A stretch of 64,000 nucleotides of DNA from assembly GCF_003550015.1 (NCBI RefSeq), contig NZ_QXEV01000008.1, positions 17,429 to 81,428 on the forward strand. Direction: 5' to 3'. Within the stretch, counting starts at the first letter, position 1; each line of letters starts with the position of its first letter. A program made the translations under genes and the position numbers. Under the pieces are notes generated by a model. It was not told the DNA's origin, searched no databases, and was given only the letters and a program-made list of their open reading frames with translations. The DNA comes from Anaeroplasma bactoclasticum (GTDB taxonomy: Bacteria > Bacillota_I > Bacilli_A > Acholeplasmatales > Anaeroplasmataceae). Below, piece after piece: positions 37,845 to 46,499 of this stretch.

Positions 37845-39134
37845 ATGAGTGATTTTAAAATTAATACAAAATGCGTACAGGCTGGATATCGTCCAGGAAA
37901 TGGTGAACCAAGACAGGTTCCTATTATTCAGTCTACTACATTTAAATATAATTCAAGCGAGGATATGGGTAAGCTATTCGATTTAGAGGCTACTGGATAC
38001 TTCTATACAAGACTTCAAAACCCAACAAATGATTTTGTTGCAGCTAAAATTGCTGATATGGAAGGTGGTTGTGCAGCAATGCTTACATCATCTGGTCAGG
38101 CTGCAAACTTCTTCGCATTATTTAATATTTGTGAATGCGGAAGCCATATTGTTTCATCATCATCTATTTATGGTGGTACATTTAATTTAATTGCGGTTAC
38201 AATGAAGAAGATGGGTATTGATGTTACATTTGTTTCTCCAGATGCAACTGAAGAAGAAATTGAGGCTGCATTTAAAGAAAATACAAGAGCTTGCTTCGGT
38301 GAGACCATCGCAAACCCTGCACTTACTGTATTTGATATTGAAAAGTGGGCAAAAATTGCACATAAGCATGGAGTACCACTAATTGTGGATAACACATTCC
38401 CAACTCCAGTAAACTGTAGACCTATTGAGTGGGGTGCAGATATCGTAACTCATTCTACAACAAAATATATGGATGGTCATGGTGCAGCTGTAGGTGGATG
38501 TATTGTTGATTCTGGTAAATTTGATTGGATGGCACATAAGGATAAATTCCCTGGCCTATGTGAACCAGATGATTCTTATCATGGTATTACATATGCAGAG
38601 AAGTTTGGTAAGGAAGGTGCATTTATTACAAAATGTACTGCTCAGTTAATGAGAGATTTTGGTTCTATTCAATCTCCTCAGAATGCATATTTATTAAATT
38701 TAGGATTAGAATCCTTACATGTACGTATGGCTCGTCATGTTGAAAATGCTCAGGCTATGGCTGAATTCTTAGAGGCTGATCCAAGAGTTAAATCTGTTTC
38801 ATATTCTGGTTTAAAATCTAGTAAGTATTATGAACTAGCGCAAAAGTATCTACCTAAGGGTGGCTGTGGTGTTGTATCCTTCGAACTTAAGGGTGGTAGA
38901 AAGGCTGCAAGCCAGTTTATGGCAGCATTAAAACTAATTGCAATTGAAACTCATGTTGCAGACGCAAGAAGCTGCTGCTTAAACCCTGCAACATCTACAC
39001 ATCGTCAGCTAACTGATGATCAATTAGTAGCTGCAGGTATCCCTGCAGGATTAATCCGCTTATCTTGTGGTATTGAAGATAAAGAAGATTTAATCGCTGA
39101 TGTTAAACAGGCATTAGATTCTATTAAAGAATAA
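37845..39134 (+). CDS. metY: O-acetylhomoserine sulfhydrylase (MetY-like)
   Basis: A 429-residue PLP enzyme of the Cys/Met metabolism family, at the O-acetylhomoserine sulfhydrylase length rather than the shorter cystathionine gamma-synthase length. The PLP Lys207 lies in THSTTKYMDGHG. YFYTRLQNPTNDFVA and the SSGQAANFFALFNI stretch bind cofactor and substrate. It converts O-acetylhomoserine and sulfide to homocysteine. The start ATG 37845 is nine bases from GGAGG; ATG 37839 is too close. The acetyl donor enzyme MetA is encoded in the opposite direction just downstream, supporting a direct sulfhydrylation route. Confidence 0.92.
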   Translation: MSDFKINTKCVQAGYRPGNGEPRQVPIIQSTTFKYNSSEDMGKLFDLEATGYFYTRLQNPTNDFVAAKIADMEGGCAAMLTSSGQAANFFALFNICECGSHIVSSSSIYGGTFNLIAVTMKKMGIDVTFVSPDATEEEIEAAFKENTRACFGETIANPALTVFDIEKWAKIAHKHGVPLIVDNTFPTPVNCRPIEWGADIVTHSTTKYMDGHGAAVGGCIVDSGKFDWMAHKDKFPGLCEPDDSYHGITYAEKFGKEGAFITKCTAQLMRDFGSIQSPQNAYLLNLGLESLHVRMARHVENAQAMAEFLEADPRVKSVSYSGLKSSKYYELAQKYLPKGGCGVVSFELKGGRKAASQFMAALKLIAIETHVADARSCCLNPATSTHRQLTDDQLVAAGIPAGLIRLSCGIEDKEDLIADVKQALDSIKE

Positions 39135-39140
39135 TTTATG

Positions 39141-39163
39141 AGCACTCGTTTGAGTGCTCTTTT
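39141..39163 (+). terminator. metY terminator
   Basis: AGCACTC and GAGTGCT around GTTT, then CTTTT. Confidence 0.88.
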
Positions 39164-39237
39164 ATGTATAGGAACGTGATTTTTATTTGAAGAATTAAGC
39201 ATTTTAAAATCCAAATTAAGAAAGGTGTAAAATAATT

Positions 39238-39600
39238 ATGAGAATTCATATCCCACTAAATGAAAAAGGCATATATGAATTAGAAAATTGGCAAGAGCTT
39301 GAAGCTAATAATTTAAAAATAATTGAGTTTTCTAGTGATGATTATAGATATTTAGAGAATAAGAAATATTTCGATTTTTTAAATGTTGAATGCAATTGCT
39401 TAATCGATTTATATGAGAACGAAGATATAAGTAATGAAAAATTACCTAAAGGATTAGAAATAACAAGATTATTAATTGATAACACCGATGATGAAAGATT
39501 TATTACATTATTAAGAAAATTTGTTGATATTTTTGAACTTGCTATTAAATGTAATACATATGTTAATATTTATTGCTATGGTGATGTGAATGCGAAATAA
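39238..39600 (+). CDS. Small acidic hypothetical protein
   Basis: A 120-residue acidic protein, no signal peptide or membrane helix. The start ATG 39238 follows GAAAGGTG. It is rich in Glu, Asp and Asn, with aromatic and cysteine residues near the C-terminus (CNTYVNIYCYGDV). It is unrelated to the metY-metA pair by anything I can see. Small acidic proteins of this type can be immunity proteins or antitoxins, but no partner is present, so no function is assigned. Confidence 0.6.
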   Translation: MRIHIPLNEKGIYELENWQELEANNLKIIEFSSDDYRYLENKKYFDFLNVECNCLIDLYENEDISNEKLPKGLEITRLLIDNTDDERFITLLRKFVDIFELAIKCNTYVNIYCYGDVNAK

Positions 39601-39644
39601 AAAAATATTCTCAAGTATTTCTTACGGATGAAGTTTATAAAGCA

Positions 39645-39668
39645 ATAAAAAAAGCCACAATGTGGCTT
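39645..39668 (-). terminator. metA terminator
   Basis: AAGCCACA and TGTGGCTT form the stem; on the minus strand it is followed by a T run (plus-strand A run 39645-39653). Confidence 0.85.
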
Positions 39669-40596
39669 ATTCTTCAGAATATTTGATTTTAGGATTTTTA
39701 AAATCAAATGGTGTAATCTGGTATACATAATAGTTTAACCAGTTATAATATAAGATATTTGCTGTTGATCTCCATAATACATCAACATCAGTTTTATCTT
39801 CATTAAAATAATTTAATGGCTCATGAATTGGAAGATTTTTAACTAAATCTCTTTCATATTCACTCTTTAAAGTGTATTTGTCATATTCTAGGTGTCCTAG
39901 GACAAATACTCTTTTTTTATCCTTAGATCTTAAAATAGTAGTTCCACATTCCTTAGATGTACATAAAGGAATTAGTTCTTTACAAGATAATAAGTCTTCT
40001 TCCTTATTGTAGGTGTGACGAGACTGTGGTACATAGAAGATATCATCAATACCATTTAATAATACTTCATGAATTACTGCCTTTTTATGCTTATAAACAC
40101 CAAATAGCTTTTCAGATAAAGGATACTTCTTAATACCATAGAAGTAGTTTAGTGCTGCTTGAGCTCCCCAACAGATAAACATTGTAGATGTTACATGCGT
40201 TTTAGTAAATTCAAAGATTTCTTTTAATTCATCATAATAATCTACATCTTCAAATTCTAAATGTTCAACAGGTGCTCCTGTAATAATCATACCATCGAAA
40301 TTTTTATCCTTGATTTTATCAAATGTTGTATAAAACTTCTCCAAATGAGAAGCACTCGTATTTTTAGACTCATGAGATTTAGGTGAAATCAATGTTAAAT
40401 TTACCTGTAAGGATGAGTTTGCAAGGAGCCTACAAAGCTGTGTTTCTGTTTGAATCTTTGTTGGCATTAAATTTAGTATTAATATATCAATGGGACGAAT
40501 GTCCTGGGTGTCTGCACGATTTTTGGACATGACGAAAATATTCTCATCTCTTAAAACATCATAAGCCGGAATATCCTTTGGAATAATAATTGGCAT
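39667..40596 (-). CDS. metA: Homoserine O-acetyltransferase (MetA, Glu111 type)
   Basis: A 309-residue MetA of the glutamine-amidotransferase-like fold. The nucleophile Cys142 lies in FICWGAQAALN, and SRHT and GHLEYD carry the His and Glu of the active site. Residue 111 is Glu (GAPVEHLEF). In Bacillus-type MetA this residue selects acetyl-CoA over succinyl-CoA, so the product should be O-acetylhomoserine, the substrate of the MetY encoded next to it. Transcription is leftward from the region shared with rnpB. The gene name metA is used by family; the older label succinyltransferase is probably wrong here. Confidence 0.92.
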   Translation of the reverse strand: MPIIIPKDIPAYDVLRDENIFVMSKNRADTQDIRPIDILILNLMPTKIQTETQLCRLLANSSLQVNLTLISPKSHESKNTSASHLEKFYTTFDKIKDKNFDGMIITGAPVEHLEFEDVDYYDELKEIFEFTKTHVTSTMFICWGAQAALNYFYGIKKYPLSEKLFGVYKHKKAVIHEVLLNGIDDIFYVPQSRHTYNKEEDLLSCKELIPLCTSKECGTTILRSKDKKRVFVLGHLEYDKYTLKSEYERDLVKNLPIHEPLNYFNEDKTDVDVLWRSTANILYYNWLNYYVYQITPFDFKNPKIKYSEE

Positions 40597-40709
40597 AAAT
40601 CCACCCCATTTCTTAAAAATTTAAGACAATTATAGCATATTTTTTAAATTTGTGTACCCTTAATAATAATATAAGAGTGTTATATAAAAATTGTATAAGA
40701 ATTTTATAG

Positions 40710-40737
40710 TTGATAATTTTTTAAATATTGGTATAAT
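40710..40737 (+). promoter_or_regulatory. rnpB promoter
   Basis: TTGATA (40710-40715), 16 bases, TATAAT (40732-40737), ending seven bases before the RNA 5' end. Confidence 0.75.
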
Positions 40738-40743
40738 ACTTTT

Positions 40744-41080
40744 GGTAGTTGGGTAATCGAGCAGAAATGTTAGGAAAGTCCATGCTAGCACAGGCTGCGA
40801 TGCCTGTAGTGTTTGCGCTGGCTTAATAAATAAGGCCAGGCACCGCAAGGTGACGGCGAATCTAGCCTAAGTCTTTGATATGGTGATGATTCATAAAGTG
40901 CCACAGAAACGATACTTTTGGAAACAAAAGGGTGAAACGTTGGTAAACCCCACAAGCTAGAAACCCAAATTTTGGTAGGGGAGTCTCCAAGACCGAACTG
41001 AAGGTATGAGGAGGAAGGGAAACCTTAGATAAATGATTACCGCCTTTATGGTACGGAACATGGCTTATAGACTACTACTT
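40744..41080 (+). ncRNA. rnpB: RNase P RNA, class B
   Basis: The catalytic RNA of RNase P, which removes tRNA 5' leaders. Diagnostic blocks are all present: AGGAAAGTCCATGCTAGCAC near 40772, GATGCCTGTAGTG, GTGACGGC, AAGTGCCACAGAAACGA, GTAAACCCCACAAGCTAGAAACCCAAATTTTGGTAGGGGAG-type core near 40942-40984, GATGATT-type and the closing ACATGGCTTATAGA. Overall it matches the Bacillus (class B) layout rather than class A. Ends are estimated from the pairing of TAGTTGG and the CTACTACT tail and may shift by a few bases. The protein partner rnpA is not in the window. Confidence 0.95.
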
Positions 41081-41086
41081 TATTTT

Positions 41087-41108
41087 AAAGGCTCTTGGAG
41101 CCTTTTTT
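41087..41108 (+). terminator. rnpB terminator
   Basis: AAGGCTC and GAGCC with a short loop and a T6 run. Confidence 0.85.
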
Positions 41109-41163
41109 AATTGAAAATTAAAAGTAATTTTGGTACAATACTTTTGAATGTGAGGTGAAATAT

Positions 41164-42996
41164 ATGGAATTTGATATTAAGAAGCTAAAAGAACGTCAAA
41201 CAAAGATTCGTAATTTCTGTATTATTGCCCATATTGACCATGGTAAAACTACTCTATCCGATAGAATTTTAGAGATTTGTGATTCTGTTGAAGAAAGAGA
41301 AATGCAAGATCAGCTATTAGATTCTATGGAACTCGAAAGAGAAAGAGGAATCACAATTAAATTAAATGCTGTATCTTTAAAATATAAAGCAAATAATGGA
41401 ATTGAATATGAATTCCATTTAATTGATACTCCAGGTCATGTAGATTTCACTTATGAAGTATCTAGATCTTTAGCTGCATGTGAGGGTGCAATTTTAGTAG
41501 TAGATGCAACTCAAGGAGTTGAAGCACAAACACTAGCAAATGTATATTTAGCATTAGATAATAATCTAGAGATTTTACCATTAATTAATAAAATTGATTT
41601 ACCAAGTGCTGACCCAGAGCGTGCAAAGCATGAAATAGAAGATGTTATAGGACTTCCTGCATATGAAGCAGTACTTGCCTCAGCGAAAACTGGTGTTGGT
41701 GTAAGAGATGTATTAGAACAGGTTGTAAGCTATGTAGCTGCACCTACAGGAGATATAGAGGCTCCTGCAAAGGCACTAATCTTTGATAGTGCATTTGATT
41801 CTTACCGTGGTGTTGTGGTACTTGTTTGTGTTAAAGAGGGTATCATTAAAAGAGGAGATAAAATCCGCTTTATGGCTACAGGTGCAGAGTATACTGTAGT
41901 AGAGCTTGGTGTTAGAACTCCAAAAGAAGTTGAAAGAGATTATTTAATGGCAGGTGATGTAGGATATATTACAGCCTCCATTAAGGATATCAATTTAGTT
42001 CATGTAGGTGATACAGTTACTGTATGCGATAATCCAGCCTTAGAGCCTCTTCCAGGCTATAAAAAGATGAATCCAATGGTATTCTGTGGATTATATCCCA
42101 TTGATTCTAAACAATATCAGGACTTACATGATGCCTTAGATAAAATGAAATTATCGGATGCATCCTTAGTTTATGAACCAGAAACCTCCCAAGCCTTAGG
42201 CTTTGGATTCCGTACAGGATTCTTAGGCTTATTACATATGGATATTGTAAAAGAAAGAATCTCTAGAGAATTTGGTATAGATTTAATCGCAACAGCTCCA
42301 TCTGTAAACTATCATGTATATTTAACTGATGGCTCTATGATATCTATAGATAACCCATCTGAATTACCAGAAGCATCCAAACTAGATCATATTGAAGAGC
42401 CTTTTGTAAAGGCTACAATTATGACTCCAACAGAATATATTGGTGCTGTAATGGACTTATGTCAAAAGAAGCGTGGATTATTTATCAATATGCAGTATGT
42501 AGAAGAAACTAGAGCTGTAATCCATTATAATATGCCACTACTTGAAATTGTTTATGATTTCTTTGATAAGCTAAAAAGCTATACAAAGGGTTATGCATCC
42601 TTCGATTATGAAATTGGTGATTATGAAGCATCTAAGCTTGTAAAAATGGATGTAATGCTAAATGGTGATGTCATCGATGCCTTATCCATTATTGTTCATA
42701 AGGATTTTGCATATGATAGAGGTAGAATCTTAGTTGAAAAACTAAAAGAAATTATCCCTAGACAACAATTTGAGGTTCCCGTTCAGGCTGTAATCAACCA
42801 TAAGGTTATCGCAAGAAGCGATATTAAAGCACTTCGTAAAGATGTTTTAGCTAAGTGCTATGGTGGAGATATTTCAAGAAAGAAGAAGCTTCTAGAAAAG
42901 CAAAAGGAAGGAAAGAAGAAAATGAAGGCAATTGGTACAGTAGAAGTACCACAGGAGGCTTTCTTAGCAATTCTTTCTACAGACGAAGATAAATAA
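41164..42996 (+). CDS. lepA: Elongation factor 4 (LepA)
   Basis: A 610-residue translational GTPase. The G-domain motifs are [12 protein letters not shown] (near 20-31), DTPGHVDF (near 88-95) and NKIDLP (near 141-146). The EF-G-like domains and the LepA-specific C-terminus ([30 protein letters not shown], near 560-590) follow. It is implicated in ribosome biogenesis and translation fidelity. The start ATG 41164 follows GAGGTG; GTG 41155 overlaps that site and is rejected. Confidence 0.97.
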   Translation: MEFDIKKLKERQTKIRNFCIIAHIDHGKTTLSDRILEICDSVEEREMQDQLLDSMELERERGITIKLNAVSLKYKANNGIEYEFHLIDTPGHVDFTYEVSRSLAACEGAILVVDATQGVEAQTLANVYLALDNNLEILPLINKIDLPSADPERAKHEIEDVIGLPAYEAVLASAKTGVGVRDVLEQVVSYVAAPTGDIEAPAKALIFDSAFDSYRGVVVLVCVKEGIIKRGDKIRFMATGAEYTVVELGVRTPKEVERDYLMAGDVGYITASIKDINLVHVGDTVTVCDNPALEPLPGYKKMNPMVFCGLYPIDSKQYQDLHDALDKMKLSDASLVYEPETSQALGFGFRTGFLGLLHMDIVKERISREFGIDLIATAPSVNYHVYLTDGSMISIDNPSELPEASKLDHIEEPFVKATIMTPTEYIGAVMDLCQKKRGLFINMQYVEETRAVIHYNMPLLEIVYDFFDKLKSYTKGYASFDYEIGDYEASKLVKMDVMLNGDVIDALSIIVHKDFAYDRGRILVEKLKEIIPRQQFEVPVQAVINHKVIARSDIKALRKDVLAKCYGGDISRKKKLLEKQKEGKKKMKAIGTVEVPQEAFLAILSTDEDK

Positions 42997-43000
42997 TAAC

Positions 43001-43038
43001 AAAACAGGCAATTTGTTATAAAAAGGCCTGTTTTCTTT
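43001..43038 (+). terminator. lepA terminator
   Basis: AAAACAGGC and GCCTGTTTT with a 16-base loop and a T-rich tail. Confidence 0.85.
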
Positions 43039-43047
43039 TAAAAACAA

Positions 43048-43086
43048 TTGAAAACGCTTGCAAAATAACACTGATAGTGATACAAT
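43048..43086 (+). promoter_or_regulatory. Promoter with a cre box before the GNAT gene
   Basis: TTGAAAACGCTTGCA (43048-43062) fits the CcpA cre consensus WTGNAANCGNWNNCW at every position. It overlaps TTGCAA (43058-43063), which with TACAAT (43081-43086) makes a promoter of 17-base spacing. CcpA binding there should repress in good carbon supply. Confidence 0.8.
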
Positions 43087-43120
43087 AACAGTCGGGATGT
43101 AAATATCGAAGGAGAAATTT

Positions 43121-43564
43121 ATGGAATTTAAGAACACAAAATATTTAAAAAATGCAGAAGTAGAATTAAGACTTCGTGAGGCAGTTGAAGCTGTAGAAAA
43201 GTTTGGTGGAGCACCTGTTTATTATTTTGACATTTTAAATTGTGATGGAGATAAAGTGGGTACATGCGAGCTTAGAGTAGGACATAATGATGAATTATAT
43301 TATTATGGTAATATCTTATGTGAAATTGAGCCTAGATATCAGGGTAGACATTTCGCATATAAGGCTACTAGACTTTTATTATTATTAGCTAAGGATCATA
43401 ATATGGGATATATTTCTGTAACCTGCGCTAAGGACAATGTAAAAATTAAGTCAACCTGCGATATGCTTGGTATGAAATTATTAGAAGAATGTGACTTACC
43501 AAGTGATCATCCTATTCGTAAAATGGGTGGAAAAGACGCTGCAATTTACGTACTAGATATTTAA
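43121..43564 (+). CDS. GNAT-family N-acetyltransferase
   Basis: A 147-residue GNAT protein. The acetyl-CoA pyrophosphate loop (Q/RxxGxG/A) appears as EIEPRYQGRHFAYKATRLLL near 68-87, and CAKDNVKIKSTCDMLGMKLLEE is the downstream conserved segment. The substrate is unknown. It is a single gene with its own promoter and a predicted CcpA site, so it may answer to carbon supply. ATG 43121 follows GAAGGAGAAATTT. Confidence 0.87.
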   Translation: MEFKNTKYLKNAEVELRLREAVEAVEKFGGAPVYYFDILNCDGDKVGTCELRVGHNDELYYYGNILCEIEPRYQGRHFAYKATRLLLLLAKDHNMGYISVTCAKDNVKIKSTCDMLGMKLLEECDLPSDHPIRKMGGKDAAIYVLDI

Positions 43565-43574
43565 AAAAATGACT

Positions 43575-43612
43575 AAACGACATCAAATTTACCATTTGGT
43601 GTCGTTTTTTTC
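43575..43612 (+). terminator. GNAT gene terminator
   Basis: AAACGACA and TGTCGTTT with an inner CAAAT/ATTTG pair, followed by a T run. Confidence 0.88.
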
Positions 43613-43651
43613 TGGTTATTTTAAAATAAATAAATTCATTTTCATCTTTTG

Positions 43652-43680
43652 TTGAATTTATAACGATTTAGGAATATAAT
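43652..43680 (+). promoter_or_regulatory. Promoter of the TPP-riboswitch/thiT transcript
   Basis: TTGAAT (43652-43657), 17 bases, TATAAT (43675-43680). Confidence 0.75.
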
Positions 43681-43689
43681 ATCAACTGT

Positions 43690-43775
43690 CATATTAAGGG
43701 GAGCCTTAAAGGCTGAGAGTATATTAAGTTATAGACCCTTGACCTGATCTAGGTAATGCTAGCGTAGGGAATAAT
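43690..43775 (+). promoter_or_regulatory. TPP riboswitch (THI element)
   Basis: Both signature halves are present: GGGGAGCC with GGCTGAGAG (about 43698-43720), and ACCCTTGACCTGATCT with TAATGCTAGCGTAGGGA (about 43734-43770). A hairpin with a T tract lies downstream at 43819-43841 as the expression platform, so high TPP should end transcription before thiT. Confidence 0.96.
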
Positions 43776-43818
43776 GTGAAGGTATTTTATATATACTTAT
43801 TATTATCCTTTTTTAGCA

Positions 43819-43841
43819 ATGTCCTAGCGGACATTTTTTGT
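43819..43841 (+). terminator. TPP riboswitch terminator
   Basis: AATGTCC-TAGC-GGACATT followed by T4 and a second T7 stretch, just before the thiT ribosome site. Confidence 0.85.
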
Positions 43842-43860
43842 TTTTTTAAGGAGGGAAAAA

Positions 43861-44538
43861 ATGAAAACAAAAAAGTTTTCGATAAGAGTGCTTGCTGAAA
43901 TTGCTATATTTGCAGCAATCGCTTATGTACTTGATTTATTTCAAGGAATTTGGTTTAAAGGCGTATGGCCTAATGGGGGATCTATTGGTATTGCGATGGT
44001 TCCAATTTTTGTAATTGCTTATAGAAGAGGACTATTACCAGGATTATTATGTGGTTTAATTGTTGGTACAGTTCAAATGTCTGGTGGCGTTTATGCTGTA
44101 ACAGGAAAGAACTTCACAAATGAATTTATGCAGGTAATGGCACCATTCATTCAGGTATCCTTAGATTATGTTTTAGCATATTTCTTAGTAGGCTTTGCAG
44201 GTGCATTTGCTGCATTATATGCTAAAGGTAAAGATTTTAAAACTAAGCTTATTTGGATAATTGTTGGTACAGTAATTGGTGGTACATTAAAATTCTTAGC
44301 ACATTTTGCTGCAGGCTATTTCTGGTTAAATACTTCAAAGCCATTTGCTGGAATTGATAGTGGTTCTATGCTATTCTCTTTCGTTTATAATGGAACATAT
44401 TGTATCCCTAATATCATTTTATGTACAACTATTATGATCATTATTGCAAAAATTGCTCCATTCCTACTTGATGTAGACTATAAAAAAGAGGCAGAATCTA
44501 TAGAGGAGGATAATGACAATGAAGTACAACAAGCGTAG
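43861..44538 (+). CDS. thiT: ECF thiamine transporter S component ThiT
   Basis: A 225-residue membrane protein with six helices, of the ThiT (energy-coupled thiamine transporter) family. NGGSIGIAMVPIFVIAYRRG (near 38-57) and the C-terminal YNGTYCIPNIILC are family-typical thiamine-binding regions. The S component needs the ECF ATPases and EcfT, which are not in this window. ATG 43861 follows AAGGAGGG. A TPP riboswitch immediately upstream supports thiamine as substrate. It overlaps the next membrane protein. Confidence 0.93.
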   Translation: MKTKKFSIRVLAEIAIFAAIAYVLDLFQGIWFKGVWPNGGSIGIAMVPIFVIAYRRGLLPGLLCGLIVGTVQMSGGVYAVTGKNFTNEFMQVMAPFIQVSLDYVLAYFLVGFAGAFAALYAKGKDFKTKLIWIIVGTVIGGTLKFLAHFAAGYFWLNTSKPFAGIDSGSMLFSFVYNGTYCIPNIILCTTIMIIIAKIAPFLLDVDYKKEAESIEEDNDNEVQQA

Positions 44539-45013
44539 TTTAATCATTTCCATTATCGCTTTAGCACTTGGACTTACTGCATTTACAGTATTCTTAGTTT
44601 TATTTATTAAAAGTTCATCCTTATCCGGAGAATATGGTTATGAAAAGAATGATGGCACAACAATTTATGAATCGGATATAACATTTAATCAAAATTATGC
44701 AATGGGATTTATTTTGGGTATAGTTTTAATTTCTTATGGTGCTTATGCATTATATAAAGTATTAAAAGAAAACAAATCAACAGATTTAGCATTATTCGTA
44801 TCCTTATCTGTTGGATCTGGCCTTGTTGGTGTATATTCATTCCAGGTATTCTTTAAAGAATTAGTTAGATGCCAAGTTAAGGGTAAAGAATTTATATATT
44901 TAGATTTCCAAATGTATTTATATATGGCAATTATATTCTTAACAATCCTTATTGTTTCATTAGTATTCGCTATAAAATATGTTAAGAAGCACAAAATATC
45001 TATAATAAAATAA
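44519..45013 (+). CDS. Four-helix membrane protein of unknown function
   Basis: A 164-residue membrane protein with about four helices (near 8-30, 60-80, 90-112 and 130-155). The start ATG 44519 lies eight bases from GAGGAGGA; ATG 44513 is too close to that site. It overlaps the end of thiT by 20 bases and is therefore in the TPP-controlled transcript. A link to thiamine uptake is possible but rests on context only. No family recognised. Confidence 0.7.
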   Translation: MKYNKRSLIISIIALALGLTAFTVFLVLFIKSSSLSGEYGYEKNDGTTIYESDITFNQNYAMGFILGIVLISYGAYALYKVLKENKSTDLALFVSLSVGSGLVGVYSFQVFFKELVRCQVKGKEFIYLDFQMYLYMAIIFLTILIVSLVFAIKYVKKHKISIIK

Positions 45014-45028
45014 TAAACAATTATATAG

Positions 45029-45062
45029 AAATAGGAATCAGCGGCATGATTCCTATTTTTTT
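45029..45062 (+). terminator. Terminator after the thiT operon
   Basis: AAATAGGAATCA and TGATTCCTATTT form a 12-pair stem, GCGGCA loop, T7. Confidence 0.92.
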
Positions 45063-45156
45063 ATGCTATAATTATATTATGTTAACCAAAATCTATTTTA
45101 TTTTTAAAAAATTTATATTATAATATAACCCTGACTTTAAGAGAGGAGAATTATAT

Positions 45157-46248
45157 ATGCGAGGATTATATATACATATGCCATTTTGTAAACAAATCTG
45201 TAGCTATTGTGATTTTCCTAAAATGGTTTCTAGTATAGAAAACTATAGAATATATTTAGATGCAATAAAAAAAGAAATCAATTCCAAAAGGAATGATTTA
45301 GAAGGTATTACATCCATATATATTGGTGGTGGTACACCAAATGTATATCCAGATAATCTATTAGAAGAATTATTAGATTATATTTATCCATATTTAAAAA
45401 ATAGTAAAGAGAATACAATCGAATGTAATCCAGAGCTTATAACAGATAGTCAAGCTAAGCTATTTTATAAATATGGAATAAATAGAGTATCCTTAGGTGT
45501 ACAGTCTATTTCTCCTAGTGCGTTATCTCTTTTAGGCAGGCATCATAAAATGGAGGATGTAACACAAGCAATTAACATTTTAAGAGCTAATCATATTCAA
45601 AACATATCAATGGATTTCATTTTTGGATTTCCAAATGAAGATATAGATACTCTTTTAGCTGATCTTGACTATGTTTATTCTATGAATGTACCTCATGTAT
45701 CCTTTTATAGCTTAATTTTAGAGGATAAAACTATTTTTTCTTATTTATTATCTAAAGGTAAACTTAAGCTTTTAGATGATGATATTATTGCAGATATGTA
45801 TGATATCATCAATAAAAGAATGAAAGAACATGGCTATAAGCATTATGAGGTTTCCAATTATGCAAAAGAAGGATTTGAATCTATTCATAATGAATTATAT
45901 TGGAAGGAAGAAGAATATGTAGGAATCGGTATGGGAGCTTCTGGTTTTATTAAGCCTTATAGGTATTCCAATTATAAATCCTTAAAGAAATATTTAGAAT
46001 TAGTAGAAGAAGAGAAAATAGAAATTGATTCTTCTGAAGAAAAGAAAGAATTTATGATGCTAGGACTTAGAATGTTAGATGGAATATCCCTATCCTATTA
46101 CGAAATGAAGTACCATTCTTCACCAATTTTAGATTTCGATTTGTCTAAGCACATAGATAGTGGAATCTTAAAAATAGAAGATGATAGACTTTTTATACCA
46201 GAAGACAAGCTTTTTATAGCTAATATAGTATATGAAGAGTTCGTCTAA
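45157..46248 (+). CDS. hemW: HemW-like radical SAM protein
   Basis: A 363-residue coproporphyrinogen-III-oxidase-like radical SAM protein (HemW), proposed to be a heme chaperone rather than a true oxidase. The CxxxCxxC cluster motif is CKQICSYC (Cys11, Cys15, Cys18), followed by GGGTPNVYP (near 52-60) and the HHKMEDVTQAI region. No other heme biosynthesis gene is visible. ATG 45157 follows AGAGAGGAGAATTATAT. A gap with ACTAGATA elements follows. Confidence 0.9.
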   Translation: MRGLYIHMPFCKQICSYCDFPKMVSSIENYRIYLDAIKKEINSKRNDLEGITSIYIGGGTPNVYPDNLLEELLDYIYPYLKNSKENTIECNPELITDSQAKLFYKYGINRVSLGVQSISPSALSLLGRHHKMEDVTQAINILRANHIQNISMDFIFGFPNEDIDTLLADLDYVYSMNVPHVSFYSLILEDKTIFSYLLSKGKLKLLDDDIIADMYDIINKRMKEHGYKHYEVSNYAKEGFESIHNELYWKEEEYVGIGMGASGFIKPYRYSNYKSLKKYLELVEEEKIEIDSSEEKKEFMMLGLRMLDGISLSYYEMKYHSSPILDFDLSKHIDSGILKIEDDRLFIPEDKLFIANIVYEEFV

Positions 46249-46499
46249 AATTATTTCAAAAGGTATCTAGTGTATAAAACTAGATAATTAAATATTGAAT
46301 ATTTTATGTAATTATATTATATAATATATGAAATGATATTTGATAACATTAACATTTTGAAATAAATTATTTTCAAATGCTATCTAGTTATTGATATTAC
46401 ATAATGTAATTATTTATTATATTTAAAGAATTTTGGAATAACGCTTTATAAAATATTTGAAACTACATTCGTAATGAAAAATACAAAGGATAAAAAAAT
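46249..46499. other. AT-rich gap before xerD with ACTAGATA elements
   Basis: A 251-bp gene-free stretch. It holds a perfect 8-7-8 dyad (TATCTAGT 46264-46271 / ACTAGATA 46279-46286) and a single TATCTAGT at 46381-46388. Each TATCTAGT is preceded by an A/T-rich TTTCAAA-type arm. No terminator with a good T tract was seen for hemW. Confidence 0.65.
46264..46286. repeat. ACTAGATA dyad 1 (8-7-8)
   Basis: TATCTAGT, spacer GTATAAA, ACTAGATA. It has the same 8-7-8 geometry as the dyads at 49492 and 50818, and differs from the 49492 copy at one base over 23. It lies 214 bp before the xer start. Confidence 0.8.

Noticed and set aside
46264..46286. ACTAGATA dyads read as intrinsic terminators
   Set aside because: Stems are AT-rich eight-mers without a following T run, and the same element occurs where no transcript needs to end.
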